Assembly (NCBI GenBank): GCA_000469685.2
Contig: LS997563.1
Span: 45,000,651-45,064,650 of the forward strand
Reading direction: 5' to 3'
DNA length: 64,000 bases
Origin: Haemonchus contortus
Taxonomy: Eukaryota; Nematoda; Chromadorea; Rhabditida; Trichostrongylidae
Positions within the stretch are counted from its first letter, which is position 1, and each line of letters opens with the position of its first letter. Shown here piece by piece: positions 35,279-47,265 of this stretch. Made by a program: the position numbers and the translations under genes. A model generated the notes under the pieces. That model saw nothing but the letters and a program-made list of their open reading frames with translations, was not told the DNA's origin and ran no database searches.

Positions 35279-36919
35279 ATGCTCTCCGGTTTGGCATTCT
35301 ATCCATCATTAGGTTATAACCTACTCCGTAACTACTTGCAACCACAGAAATGGACATGGTATAATAGAGTAGATGACACATTACTGGTGGGAGCGTTACC
35401 TTTCAAATCTATGCAGGAAGAACTGATACAAGTAAGTGGTATGATCACTGATCTATAAGTGATACGAATTTCTAAATTGACTTCTCGATACCATTTTCCG
35501 GTATTTCAGAAGGAAAACGTTGGTGGCGTTGTGTGTTGCGTTGAAGATTTCGAGTTGAAGTATGCTTATAATGCTATACAAAAGGAGGTGAGTGGTTGAA
35601 AAAAACGGCTGTTTTCAAGCTCTTATACTGTCTAGTTCTTGACCAGATCAGTTTATTGGAGAGTTTTACCACTACTTGTTTTTTGTTTGGCTTGTTTTTG
35701 TCACGCCTTGTTTTTGTCACCCTAGATCTTCTTTCTACTCTGGTAGCAGTATGAAACGAGCATGAAGAACTGATTGTTTCAGGACTGGAAAGCTGCCGGT
35801 GTAGAAGTGCACGACATTCCAATGACTGACTTCTTTGGTTCTGCCGGTAGAGCACAGATAGATTCTGCGGTGCAGTTTATTGACTCAGTTGCCTCTAGAG
35901 GAAAATCTGTTTACGTGCACTGTAAGGTAAAAATCTTGGATTTAATTTTGTGCTTGCTAATTGATCCAAAAAATGTGCTTTAACCCATTGACGACCACGA
36001 CGTTTTGCGGGAAAGCGCCGCGAGAGACCAGCGCGCTTTTCGTCCACCAGCAACTGCAGCCCACATGTGGACTTCGTGATCCAGCATGACCGTTTTTTGA
36101 AGTTTATAAGAGAAAATTATAAGTTTTTAGGAATGTTCCTTCAAATGGGTTTGGTAAGAATGCCCACATTGAGTGATTATTGATCTTTATTATAGAAACG
36201 GCTTTCGCTCTAGTGGTCATTCAATTATGAGTTAAATCATTGCCAGAAATCGTTTGGGGGAACTTTTATTTGCGTTGCGTTGGGAGCTTTGGGTTTGGTT
36301 GATGAAAGCGTAACTGCTAATGACGACCTCTTTTAGAAACATCTTATTTTTTGAAGTTGTTCAACGAACGAAGAGTGCAGCAAGGTAATGTTCTCCTTTG
36401 AAAAAACACCTTTACAATTGTATGATTAGAAGATTTTTTAGGGCCACGCTGTATGTAGTTTCATTTAGACCTGATGTAATGTTTTTAGAAGAAAAATTGT
36501 AAAAAAATGGAAATATAGATGAATAAAACAAATAAATACAACTGCAGTCCACATGTGGACTGCATGGTCCCACATGGCCGAAAAAGTGCAGTCCACATGT
36601 GGACTGCATGGTCGTCAATGGGTTAAGAAAACTAAAATGATCATCGTTGAATGCTTAACATTAAGGCCGGAAGAACTCGTAGCGCAACTGTCGCCGTATG
36701 TTATTTGATGAAAACACGAAACTGGTTACCCAATGTGGCCATGGAATATCTCAAGTCAAAGCGACCTCAGGTTTGTTCATCATCATTGTAATTTTGATGA
36801 CTGCTTAGCTTCCTGTCATGAGATGATAGTGAATTTTCCAGACGGTATTAAGAAATGCACATTGGCGTACGGCCAATGAATATCGTCGTTTTCTCGATCG
36901 ACACATGCCATCTCCTTAG
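35279..36919 (+). CDS. PTPMT1: PTPMT1-type mitochondrial PGP phosphatase
   Basis: Five exons (35279-35431, 35510-35587, 35783-35926, 36666-36770, 36842-36919) join in frame to 185 aa. The N-terminus LAFYPSLGYNLLR and the YNRVDDTLLVGALPF segment are typical of PTPMT1, and so is the dual-specificity phosphatase loop HCKAGRTRS at about residues 123-131, split by intron 3 between Lys and Ala. The enzyme dephosphorylates phosphatidylglycerophosphate to phosphatidylglycerol in the mitochondrial inner membrane, the step before cardiolipin synthesis. The catalytic Cys and Arg of the CX5R motif and the general-acid region (MTDFFGSAGR) are present. Intron 3 is enlarged by a MITE. The start is set by the acceptor just upstream. 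Family membership is secure; substrate is inferred from the family. Confidence 0.93.
35984..36622. mobile_element. TTAA-flanked MITE (piggyBac-type) in PTPMT1 intron 3
   Basis: CCCATTGACGACCA at the left and GGTCGTCAATGGG at the right form inverted termini, each bordered by TTAA (35980-35983 and 36623-36626). TTAA targets with CCC/GGG ends are typical of piggyBac elements. Inside the right half is a doubled palindrome GCAGTCCACATGTGGACTGC. No transposase is encoded. The intron's splice sites are untouched. Confidence 0.78.
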
Positions 36920-37069
36920 TCGACGAGCACACAGACCTCGTTCCATTTTTACCATTGTCTCGAGTATGTTTCAAGAATATTTTGAAGAAACTTGTGAAAA
37001 AACTGTTTTTTTTTACTAATCCTATTTTCTACTTTTCATTTTTTTCTTTTTTTCCTAATCTTTATTCTT

Positions 37070-37345
37070 AAACCTTCTGGACATCATTTTCGAGTGCGCA
37101 GTGCAGAGCACATCGAGCACATTTCAAAGTAATGAAAAACGCAAAATCGGCGTATTCAGGGAAATATAAGGTTTCGAAAATTGTTGCAAAGTTATGGTGA
37201 ACGAGAAAGTGGCGACAGGTCTTGCATGGAAGGAGTATTTGAACGAGCTGTCCAGATGTGTGTGCCTTTGCGCACAGTTGGCTACAGTAAGCTGCCTGCG
37301 TGAAACGTGTAGGCCTAGGTGCGAATGATGCAACCACTGCAGCCT
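37070..37345. mobile_element. TTRA-flanked MITE family, copy 8 (eroded)
   Basis: The interior follows copies 4 and 7 ('aaaacgcaaaatcggcgtattcaggg', 'cttgcatggaaggagtatttgaacgagctgtcc', 'gtaggcctaggtgcgaatgatgcaacc'). Both termini are degraded. Confidence 0.5.
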
Positions 37346-39932
37346 CTATAACGCCATGAGAACTCGTACGTCTTTCAGTGCTTAGCTTAGCCGGTTTTGA
37401 ACCTTTGTTAGGCCCAATGTGGGCCGTTTTTCGATCCGACAGTCAATTGTGCTGTATTTGGTTTCACAGGTTGATTCCACGGAGAAGTCTTAGAAACCGT
37501 TTTATTGTTAGATGCACCTTTGAAACCAACTGAGGACTATTTTGTGCATAATTTGAATCTAAATCAATGTAGGGAATAAACTTTTTTCCACCGTACTACT
37601 AAAGACAATTATTTTTTGGACCACTGGGAAAAGACAGCGTCGAAAATATCTAATGGGCAGTTTCTTACTGAATGCTCTTTTTATGTACTGAGTTTTCTCA
37701 ATTATAAATTTCACTTCTCTTCTGATATTTTCTTCCTTTTCACCTAGAGTCTCCCATTGAAGGGAGACTTCGTTTGTTTTCAAGTTTTTCCCTCATAGCA
37801 GGTCTTTGAAGAAACTTCCGGTCTGCTGTCTTCGCGTTCATGAGCGCGAGACGACTGAGAGCTCATCCGGTTTTCGAGCTCCGCATACGCCACCCTTCCT
37901 TCAACGTCTTTTCAAACCGGACCGGCAGAGCTCATGCTCTATCATCGATCGAGACCTATCTCAAAAAATATTGATTCTCTTCGTAATGCCTTATATTTTA
38001 CTCGATGAATTCGTCCAACCGTGTCTTTTGAGAGAATTTGCTGTCAGTTTGTTAATGGCCTTTCAAAACATATTCGAGTTTGTGATTATACGCAAGAGCC
38101 CCTATTTAAATGACGGTATGCTAGTCCGCGTGTATTCTGCATGATTTCAAATAGATTTTCTTTGATATTTGATATGTTATTGACTTTGTACTTTGTTGTA
38201 ATAACGCTGTTATAGTTGTATTTATTTGCAACTTATGTTCCTGAACAGGAATTGAGAAATTTTCATGTTACACGCATAAATCGTTCTCAGAATAGTTTTA
38301 GATAGCGCTCAGTAACAGCAATGTAGCTATTGGTGCCTTACTAGAGGTTCTTCTCGTTCTTTTTTGTATTCTTTTTCTTCCCTCTCGTATGAGCATAGAC
38401 ACTGAAGACGGCTGTTTTTGTTAGTAAGAAACCTATATAATGTTGAAAAAAGGCAATCTTCAATCGTACACGCTCATCACACTGCCCCTGACTAGGAAGC
38501 GGAATCATGAAGTCAAATTTATTTGTTGATTTTGGCGACTTTTTAAAATTCTTATTCTATTCCATCTATTTGCAATTACCCCTTCACTACAGCACAGGGG
38601 CATTTCCGTTGAATAGGCTTTGGAAGAAACACATAGATTTATGGGCGCTTGACTTTTAATCTTAGGTGTTTCACTGTCCAAATTATATCATTTTTTCCGA
38701 CAGGTCGGTTACCGCTCGAAAGTGCCTAGTCTGTAGGGCTTGTACAGATGGTGAACATCTTCTAAATAATTTTGTTTGGATATCGGCCCCTCTATAGAAA
38801 CGAGTGAAATTAGCCCTAGGTATGAAATGACCTCGATGCTATCTTTAGACGATTGAAGGTTTTTTCTTTGGCCATGATCGAGAACGGAACCGGTGCATTC
38901 GTTTGTACAAGGGGTTAGAGGTGGTGCTCGAGAGCTGAGTGCAAATCCCGTGGCTGGCTTAGGATGGGGGAGTAAAATAAAGAAGCCGTTCAGTTTTCAC
39001 TTTGTTTTTGCTTTTAGCGATCCTGGACAACTTGGAAACGACGAAATCTCTAAATCATGCCAGTGCGATTTTCCAAAAAGCGCTTGGGGTCACACTTTAG
39101 AAAGCTCCTCTTCCTTTTAAGGATGTACCGGAATAAATAATGTGAGATGATTGCTATAATATTTTCTGACACCATCAAAGATAAATTCACGTTGACGATG
39201 TCAGTAGGACTTCCCGCTTGGTTTCGTGGATTGAAGGGCTTTACTTAACGTTCATGAACAGTCATTGATTCCCTCCCGTGCTGTTAAGACTCGAAGCAAA
39301 TAGATTGTGCTTATGGCTAAGGATTGGGCTTAATTTGGTAGAGAGCTTCAGGATACCTTTCTGCCAGGCATGCTGTGCCTGTGCCGAGAGACTTAAATGA
39401 CCACACATGTGTCCCAAACATCCATTTTTTCCTGGGCCTTATTCCCTTCTTTTTGAACATAGATACTATTTTCCTTAATTTTTCTAGGGTGTCATCCTTG
39501 GCGATTGCTTTTCTTCATTCTAGATTTTGTGTCGATTAAACCTGATATAGGGATTTCCTACCCAATTCTTCCACCCCGTTCCCCCACCGCACGTAATCGC
39601 ACGCTACCCGCGCGCGCGTAGTTTTCCCGCGCAAAATCCCTCCATCTTGCAAAATCGGGAGTGGGACTTTAATGTTGACCTAAAATTTCTAGCGTGATCA
39701 GGTTTCTGCTTCATACTTCTCTCAAATAGCTATTAATCATCTTTTGGTGAAATTTCACGACTATTTTAGTAATGTTTTGGGTCGATACTTAGCATCGGTT
39801 CATGTTGATGCAGGACTGATTGTGAGATTCTTGTCTTTGTTTGATTGCCTTCAACGGAGTGTGACTTATCATTGTTCCTTGAATACCTTCGTCTTGAAAT
39901 GGATGCAATAAGCATTTCACAACTGGTATTAG
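37346..39932. other. Intergenic, no supported gene
   Basis: Open frames of up to about 112 codons exist (e.g. 37806-38144, which starts with TTG), but none has a recognisable domain or splice chain. Confidence 0.4.
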
Positions 39933-40429
39933 GGTGCTAAGTGAGTTGGGAGGGGCCACGCGGCGGCGCGGCGCCTTTTCATGTCTGCGCCCTCTACGGC
40001 GAGATAGTAGTACTGGAGCTGAGTCTGGGAAGAGATGGTGAAGTTGTACTGAAGTGTCTCGTGATTCAAAACAAATTACATCTTGGCACATAAAATATGC
40101 TTGTATATTGTGGATACTTCTCTTCTGAGCCGATAAAACCCTATTTTTAGGAAGGGGAGGGGCTCCGGGGTGGGTGAGATTGTTACCTCGTGCAAAAAGC
40201 TGAGAAGAGATAAAAGCTGAACGTCCAATTGGCTCACCCACCCCGGAGCCCCTCCCCTTACTAAAATTAGGTGAAAAATACGCAGTTATACCATAAAAGA
40301 GCTATGAAATGTCCCTAAACACCATTACGGGCGCGCCTACCCTTTCTGGCCCACTATCTCGCCGTAGAGGGCGCAGACATGAAAAGGCGCCGCGCCGCCG
40401 CGTGCCCCCCCCCCAACTCCCTTAGCACC
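39933..40429. mobile_element. hAT-type MITE, copy 2 (8-bp TSD)
   Basis: GGTGCTAAGTGAGTT...CTTAGCACC is flanked by identical octamers GGTATTAG (39925-39932 and 40430-40437). The arms are longer and better preserved than in copy 1: GCGGCGGCGCGGCGCC and CTCTACGGCGAGATAGT pair with their complements near 40345-40400, and an inner pair around 40150-40175 and 40230-40258 makes nearly the whole element self-complementary. Confidence 0.87.
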
Positions 40430-40437
40430 GGTATTAG

Positions 40438-43400
40438 ATAAAATCACATGAGAGTTCGATTTCAGCCTAAATTCTTCTCACCTGATCAAACTTTTGCTTC
40501 ATACTTTTGTTAAACAGCATTCACTTGCCATTCTTTAATGTTTATTTGATCAGGGCATCAGGCCGGGATCATTTGTGGATTTGGGTCTTCGTTGCTAAAG
40601 AAGTCTTAGGGCCGCTGTGTTTGATTACCCTTTCCGAACGTGGCTCATTTTCTCTTGGTTACCTTTGTCTTGTCGTGAAGTGTAGACTTCTTATATCTCT
40701 CATAGTACTCTACTAATCTCCTATCGCTTGAAATTGATCCTGGTTGTAAAATGAGAATTTAGTTTGTGTTCAACTCACGTCCTTGCTTCGTAACTTGAAA
40801 CTTTCCCCTTTTGATCTTTAATCCATCAATATCGCCTTATTTCGAAGTGCAACGCTGTTTCGGTTATTATTTCGCGACTTGTACTAGGACCAATCGAATA
40901 GCCCTGCTTACGTAGGGCTTCATTTCTCCCTGCTACAAAGTCGAGATGTCGTCTGAGTCTCTAAAATTATTGTTCATTCTGGACATAAATTTTTGGAATG
41001 AAAGGGAATGCTGAGGGTTATCGCTCATGCCTAGTTAAGCTTAATCTACTGTTCAGTAATGACAGTCGGTTAGGTTAATCTTTCCTTTTGTTGGCTTGAC
41101 TGAGAAAATACATAGCTCCTATTTGTATCGCAAAAAACAAGGCGTTATCCGTAGTCAAGACGCAAAAATTCAACGAAACACCATCTTCCGTTCTCGTTAT
41201 ATGGTGTGACTTTCATTGGTCCTTGTCACTACACTTATCACTCTCATCATCCTGGTCTACCATACCGTCTTAATCATAAATACTACAAGGGTAAAGGACC
41301 GTAAGCTGAAATCCCTGTTAGCCATTATCAGTTGTAATCGCTTCCATTCAGCGCATATTACCAGCCCTCAACTGATATACGCCGCTGTCACCAACTATTC
41401 ACTATCCTAACGAGTACTGTATGATCCCTCGAAGTTATAAATTTCCTCTGCTAAAACATGGCTCTTGTCTTCTATAGTTTCTTATTAGCCTCTATCAATT
41501 ATTATTGATCCTGTCGCCGAGTATCTTCACACACCACATCACCTGCCATAATGCGAAGGTTTCACTGGTATGTGAAAGGCGCACTTCTTCAGTAGCTCTC
41601 GTCTTTCTGGCTGTTTTGACGGCTAGAGTGACCTATAACCTTTCGACCTGTTCTTTTTGGGTCTTTTTTCTATCCCAATCAGGTGCCAACCACTGTCACA
41701 GGAGGACTGGAAGCCCCAGGTGGCAATATGGCTCTATTCAGATATCAATGTCGCAGCGACCCATGTTACTTTTCCTAGTTTTTTTCGGAACAAAGGATAT
41801 ACGATATAGGATCACTAGTTTTGTGTGTGATGATCCAGAATACTAGCAGAGATTGTACACCTTAAGCGTTTAGTGACTGTTAAATTACTGATTTTTTAAG
41901 ACGTTGTCGACCCTTTTCTTATATTTTGGTCAGTGTCGAATGTTTGCTTTACTCGGCATCGTCTCACTCGTTCTCAAGTTCGATCCTCAAATGTATCAAT
42001 TTCTATAGGGTGATTCGGTACAAGGACGTGGGCTGGACAACAACGCTGTCATTCTCTTTCTACTACTTCAACAATGAGGTCAGTGAAGTTTCTTTTTCGT
42101 TCACCATCTTTCGACAAATTTCTTACGTACCGAGTATTTTCTTTTCATCATTTCTTAGCCGTCATAACCACATGTTTGCGCTTCAACTTTACTTCACTCA
42201 TTTCTGTTAATGGCAGTGAATAAGGGCCTCCTTGATATTCTTCATTTTTCTTCGATTGTGTAGGTTTATTCAATAGCCTCTACTCTTCGGATTTGTCAAT
42301 CTATTTATTCCACATTTTTCCACCCAGATTTCTTCGAAATTGAGGTCTCTAATTTCATCATGATCTGTATATTTTGATACTTTGTGAGACTATAACTTTC
42401 ACTGGTATTCATCTCTGCAAAAGCTAATTAAGCAATGACAATACATATTCCTATTCCTTTTTTGTTAGAGCATCGAATCAAATGGTGTGATTCCATTCAA
42501 CTATTACATTCTCAGGAGGTGAAAAGTCAGTATACTCATCAACAATCTTTATTCACATTCCTTATCATTGGTAGACACCATTGGTATATCCGCCATTTGG
42601 TGTCAGGTTGCCCTACAACTTTCCCATAAACTTTGTTGAATTTCTAATCATACATCTCATCTCGCCCTCATACTATACTGTCTCTTCATGATTCGCATAA
42701 AGTCGCAAAGAAAAATTAATAGGTTTTTTGGTTTGTGTAGAAAGCCAAATTGAAGTTGGCGAAAAATCTTTTACATTATGATTAGGATTCTGGGGAACCG
42801 CACTGGAACCACAACTAATGGCGTAATATTGAAGCTGCTCACGGTGATTAAAGTGAGCTTGGTGTTGGTTTTACTTAATAGGTTCTATGTGGTTTTTAGC
42901 GAAGGCCGTTTTTTTTCATCTACTGAGGTTAGAGGGATTGAATAATGTTCAACTTATCATCGATTTACTGACAATCGGTCATAAAGTCGGCTATTAACAA
43001 TGACTTTTCACTATATAAATAATCCCTGACGGCTACCCAACAAAATTTGGGAAGGTTTATGTTTTTCTGTTGTGTGCTTTAGAGTGTCAGGAAAGTTAAG
43101 CGCACAAAAATTGTTCTAATTATGTGTGACGCTATAGCACTTTAGAAATCTCGTCTCCCCCTTACTTCCTCAGAAGCTGTCTTTCAGATGATTGTGTCGA
43201 TAAGAATGGCTAGCTAAAATCAACTTTAGGGAACCTGTTCAATAAAAATCGCGTTGGCTCATGAAAAGATGCGCTAAAAGATTTGCGTAATATAGCCTAA
43301 TAAGGGTATAATGGGTACGTCTGTCTTGTAGATATAACGGTGCGTTCCAGCAGTGTGGCTAATCGCCCTTATCCACCTTGTTGGATATCTTAAATTTTTG

Positions 43401-43590
43401 ATAATTACGGGTCGACTGCTGTAGCTTCATTCAATTATTGTCTTTTAACCATGGAGCCAATTAGACTATTTCATCCCTCCTTGTATTGACGCTACAAGAG
43501 ATTCTTTTTTTTAAAAGTTCTAATTGTTTTAGGGCCTCTGGTAGTTTTGGAAGAGGATAAGGTTTTTTGGCATGAATCTAGTTATAGCCC
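40438..43590. other. Sparse interval with weak exon-like stretches
   Basis: Several plus-strand stretches show C-ending codon bias and splice-like borders: about 41216-41408 (a hydrophobic VLVTTLITLIILVYHTVLII segment), about 41683-41800, and 42009-42078 (VIRYKDVGWTTTLSFSFYYF, with TATAG before and GTCAGT after). I could not join them into one frame or recognise a family. They may be a fragmented membrane-protein gene or a pseudogene. Confidence 0.3.
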
Positions 43591-43591
43591 A

Positions 43592-44230
43592 AGTGAAAAG
43601 AGGTGTCCGTAGGGCGGTACCCAAAATTTTAAGCACCGCTCTTGATAACGTCATGCGTCATTCAGAATGGGAAAACATGAGATTGAGGGTCGATGGCCAG
43701 TATTTACATCATCTCCGCTTCGCAGAGAACATCGCGCTTATGGCGTAGGACATTGAGCAGGGAAGTGAATGCTAGCCGTATTTGATCAGGCTTGTGGAAA
43801 GATTGGCTTGAAACTGAACTTAACGATGACAATATTGTATGAAACGGAATGGTACCCTATGCATCTTTTACGCTTAATGTTACCAACATAAATGGTCTAC
43901 CGACACGTAACTCGGTCGAGAAGTCAATGTGGAAGAAAGGGCTACCTCCAGGACCGACTGGAATCGAGCACGCGGTGTGGGAAACACTCAAGAACATCGC
44001 TGTAATAGTTAAAGCAAGTTTAGAACGGCTTCCTCAATAAACGCAAGTACTGAGAGAATCCGGGAGTTCCAGCTCCGCATGTCGTGCGATTATGCGGTGA
44101 ATGTTTTACTAGGGTATCTCTGATCAGATCCCCCCTGATGATGAATGAACAACGGGACGGCGCTAGCCTGATGGTTGAACTTCCTCACGAAAGCTTTGAC
44201 CGAAACGAATGGTATGCCTTGTGTCTCGCA
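43592..44230 (+). pseudogene. RTE-type LINE reverse transcriptase remnant
   Basis: Conceptual plus-strand translation, with several frameshifts and stops, follows the 3' part of a nematode RTE-type reverse transcriptase: GVRRAVPKILSTALDNVM, then GQYLHHLRFAENIAL (the family's FADD active-site block, here altered to FAEN), GKIGLKLNL, and near the end a WIP/TTGR/DG-like tail block around 44120-44220. The catalytic Asp pair is lost and at least one TAG follows (MA*), so it is inactive. Confidence 0.75.
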
Positions 44231-46916
44231 AGCTAGAACGGTTCATAAGACTGGTTCGCGACTCGGATTGGAGGCTCACTGGCATATCGAGAATCAATGA
44301 TCGGGTAATGCTAATGTCGGTTTTGGCCTCAAACTCAAAACGTGCAAAAAACGTGCGTCACAGCACTGCTTCACTATGCTGAAAACATTTGAATTTTTTT
44401 GGAATAGGGCTGTCGTGGAAATGGTTCTTTTGGTTTTCCTGAATTTCCCTAGAAATGAAGTCGAGCTTCTATAGAGTTTACCACATCATTGTCACTATAA
44501 CTCCTTTCTCTGTGGGCAGAGCAGTTGTTTAAAAGACATGGCGATTAATTATACTTGGCTCTAGAGCGAATTAATTGAAAGTAAACGAAAGCGCATCGAG
44601 ACGGTGTCATTTCAAAGTAATCTCATAATGGCAACTCGAACATGTTCCATGTTGGATGCGACCCGCAGTGGCGTGCGTTACTGTGACATTTCTATCTTTT
44701 CCACAAATATTCATCCTTGCTTCCTCTGACTTCTGAACTTCCGCTTGGAATCATTTCCTCAATTGTTCCGTTCTTTTAAGACAATGCCAAGTTGGGCGGT
44801 AAGTTTTTTGGTCCCGTCAATTGTTTAATTTCGTTCTAATGCTAGGCTTCCAATGCGAATTGACAGCTTCCCAAAGCGAAAAAGAAAGCGAATAGCAGCG
44901 TCAACAAATTGTCGAAGTCACCAAGGAAGTAGTGCGTTGCATTGACCGAGGCGTAACTGCGTGAACAGTTTTCGATATTCTCTGGCCCTAGATATCTTTG
45001 AGATTTAGCTGAACTAAGGGGGTGTGAGATCTGGGTTGTGTAATGGATTAGCAAATCGTTTGGAAAGCCAGGTTTGTGCTTGGGTTCCATCTATTCGGAA
45101 TATAACACGCATCCTTCATTTAATTTGATACCCCGAATCGCGCAAAAGAAGTACTTGTCGTAACAAACACAATGGTTTTCAGTGAAGGGATGCCTTATTC
45201 AATCTAATCTGGACAAATTTTTAATTAGAAAGCGGAATATCTCTTGACTGAGGCTATTCTTCCATTGAATATGTACTTTCTGAAATTCTATAGGTTGGCT
45301 ATATGTAGTAGGTGTGCTAGTCAAAATGAACTGCCTATAGAGTAGAAACGTGAGTCGCTCACAATCAACTCCAATTTTCTTTTTTCATGCGTTACATCAC
45401 AGCATTTTAGTGGATTAGAAAAGGAAGTCTCGCTCAAATATGTTCGAAATGATCTCTCGTCCTACTTACTTCATTTTTTCCTCTGACCGATTGAGAAAAA
45501 TTTCAATATGAAATGGTCCCCTAGAGCTGAGCAGCTTGACAAGGGTAGATACCATTGTGAATTCTTCTATCGTAACTATAATGCCTGAAACTTGCAACTT
45601 CCACCTTCCACTTGACACTTTTCTTTGGTAAACGTTGCTGACATGATGGAGGGGATACTTTTGTATGAGATGAGGTTGCTTCCTAAAAAGTCATCGTGAG
45701 ATATTCAAAATATTTGTCAGACCCTTTCCCAGCCGACGGCGCTACTAACGTCATTCTTACAGCGACGTAACTGCATTCGGCCAATTACTGGCACATCTTG
45801 TTAGCGTCGATGATTTGCGTAAGTCGCGAATAGGATGAAGTCAGAATGGAATTTCGCAAATGTGATCATCTTGGCATGTTTCTTTGTTTTCGGTAGGCAT
45901 TGAGGGCTCTATTTGAATTGTCGGAGCTGGAAGATTTCTGTCGAAAATGCGAACGACCAATTCAAGCACATATGGGGTATGTATTAAATGTCGTATGTTG
46001 GTTCCAAAGCAAATCCTGTCCACGTCGACCAAGCCTTTCAGGGCCGTTTGACCACCGGCAAGCTGTGAGCGATATATTCTGTAACAGACATCGGGTGGCT
46101 TCTGGGAGCTGTAGCAGAGTATTTGCTCTGCTAAGCGCTTTTGAATACCGTTATAGTAAAAAGTAGTAGAATATAAAGCCCAATCAAATAACGGGGTTGT
46201 ACACCGCCGATCGCTTCCCAAGTTTCTTTTTCGAGTAGGATTATGGGATGAACCCCTTAGAAAGGCGCTAGATAACGGCTATGCAAATGTTTTTGATGTT
46301 TTCCAGTCGTTCCCAAGAGACAGGGAGTCACATCGTGATATCGAATTACGCAGATTCGGGGAATTAGACAGCCGTTGATGCTGCCGCGCACTCCAATTAG
46401 GCATCATCAGGCATGCAGTTTGTCTGTTCCCCCCTCCCCCACGTTCTTGATGACCCCTGTGTTCATTTGGCTCCACCCCTACAGCCACACCCTGCCTCCA
46501 ATCCTAACGCATCGATCGCACGCATCTTTCCGTTTTCACTTTTGTTGACGTCGAGCAGCAAGCTGACTGAGCAGCCGACGTACCCTTTTAACGGTGGTCT
46601 TAGAGTTATCCCTACGAGTAGCGTCCCTGTTGACGTAAGTATTCTCAGCTTGAGCAGGAGATACAGGAATTGCTTTCATCGCTAGCCGGTTGCCTGCAAG
46701 GTGGTCGGCAGCAGCATTCACCAGAACCATTCACCTGGCTCAAATATACGATTCAGCTGGCGGTAAAAATTTGTTCTTGAATCTCATGTGATTACGTTTG
46801 GCTTTATCTTTCTCTTTATTGTGCGTCCAATAGGCATTTTTGGCCCTATCTTCCATTGAAATGATCTTGGTTTCCGTGATTTTCGGTCTGCTTACATTGC
46901 ACTCTAATCGAAAACA
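44231..46916. other. Intergenic; one unassigned minus frame
   Basis: The longest frame is on the minus strand, 46221-45841 (126 codons, but opening with TTG). It contains YSSQKPPDVCYRIYRSQLAG and VDVDRICFGTNIRHL. Codon use looks protein-like but no family was recognised, and no splice partners were found. Confidence 0.3.
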
Positions 46917-46928
46917 CATTCCATTGTC
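46917..46928. repeat. Left 12-bp target-site duplication of the Penelope array
   Basis: CATTCCATTGTC lies directly before the left pseudo-LTR and matches 53243-53254 perfectly. Confidence 0.88.
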
Positions 46929-47265
46929 CCATGTACGGCTTTCTATGAACCTCGGCATGATTATATTATGAGTTTGTTGTTGTCTTGAACTCTTCACGAG
47001 GTTTTTAAATAACCTTTATTAGGCTGACGTTTCGGCGGAATCGCCTTCTTCAGAGCCTGAAAGGATCATATCAATCTGTGATTATCCGACCAAACGTCTC
47101 CACCAACCCACTAAGTTCGAAACCCCCAGGGCACGCAGGTGGTCGAAAGGAGAACCACTCACCGTAACTTCGTGGATTCTTCGAAACCACCCAACTAGTG
47201 GCACCAACCGACCAGTGTCAGCGGGGGTACGTCTTCATCAAAGTCTGTCAGGGAAGGCCAATCTT
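46929..47265 (-). repeat. Pseudo-LTR, left (3' terminal) copy
   Basis: A 337-bp repeat identical by eye to the other two. In the sense direction it contains the last codons of the ORF (RLAFPDRL), the 3' untranslated part, a hammerhead-like sequence and the first codons of the next ORF (MPRFIESRTW). It stops right after those codons, where host sequence resumes. Confidence 0.9.
47021..47058 (-). ncRNA. Hammerhead-ribozyme-like motif, copy 1
   Basis: In sense (minus) orientation: helix I AGGCU/AGCCU (5 bp), core CUGAAGA, helix II GGCG-AUUC-CGCC, core GAA, a two-base-pair helix III ACGU, and a GUC cleavage triplet before the second helix I strand. All invariant core bases are present. The one departure is an extra A between CUGAAGA and helix II. 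Very short helix III is known for retroelement hammerheads, which may act as dimers. Activity is not shown. Confidence 0.65.

Noticed and set aside
45841..46221. 126-codon minus-strand gene
   Set aside because: It opens with TTG, has no recognised domain and no splice partners, so it is only mentioned in the interval note.
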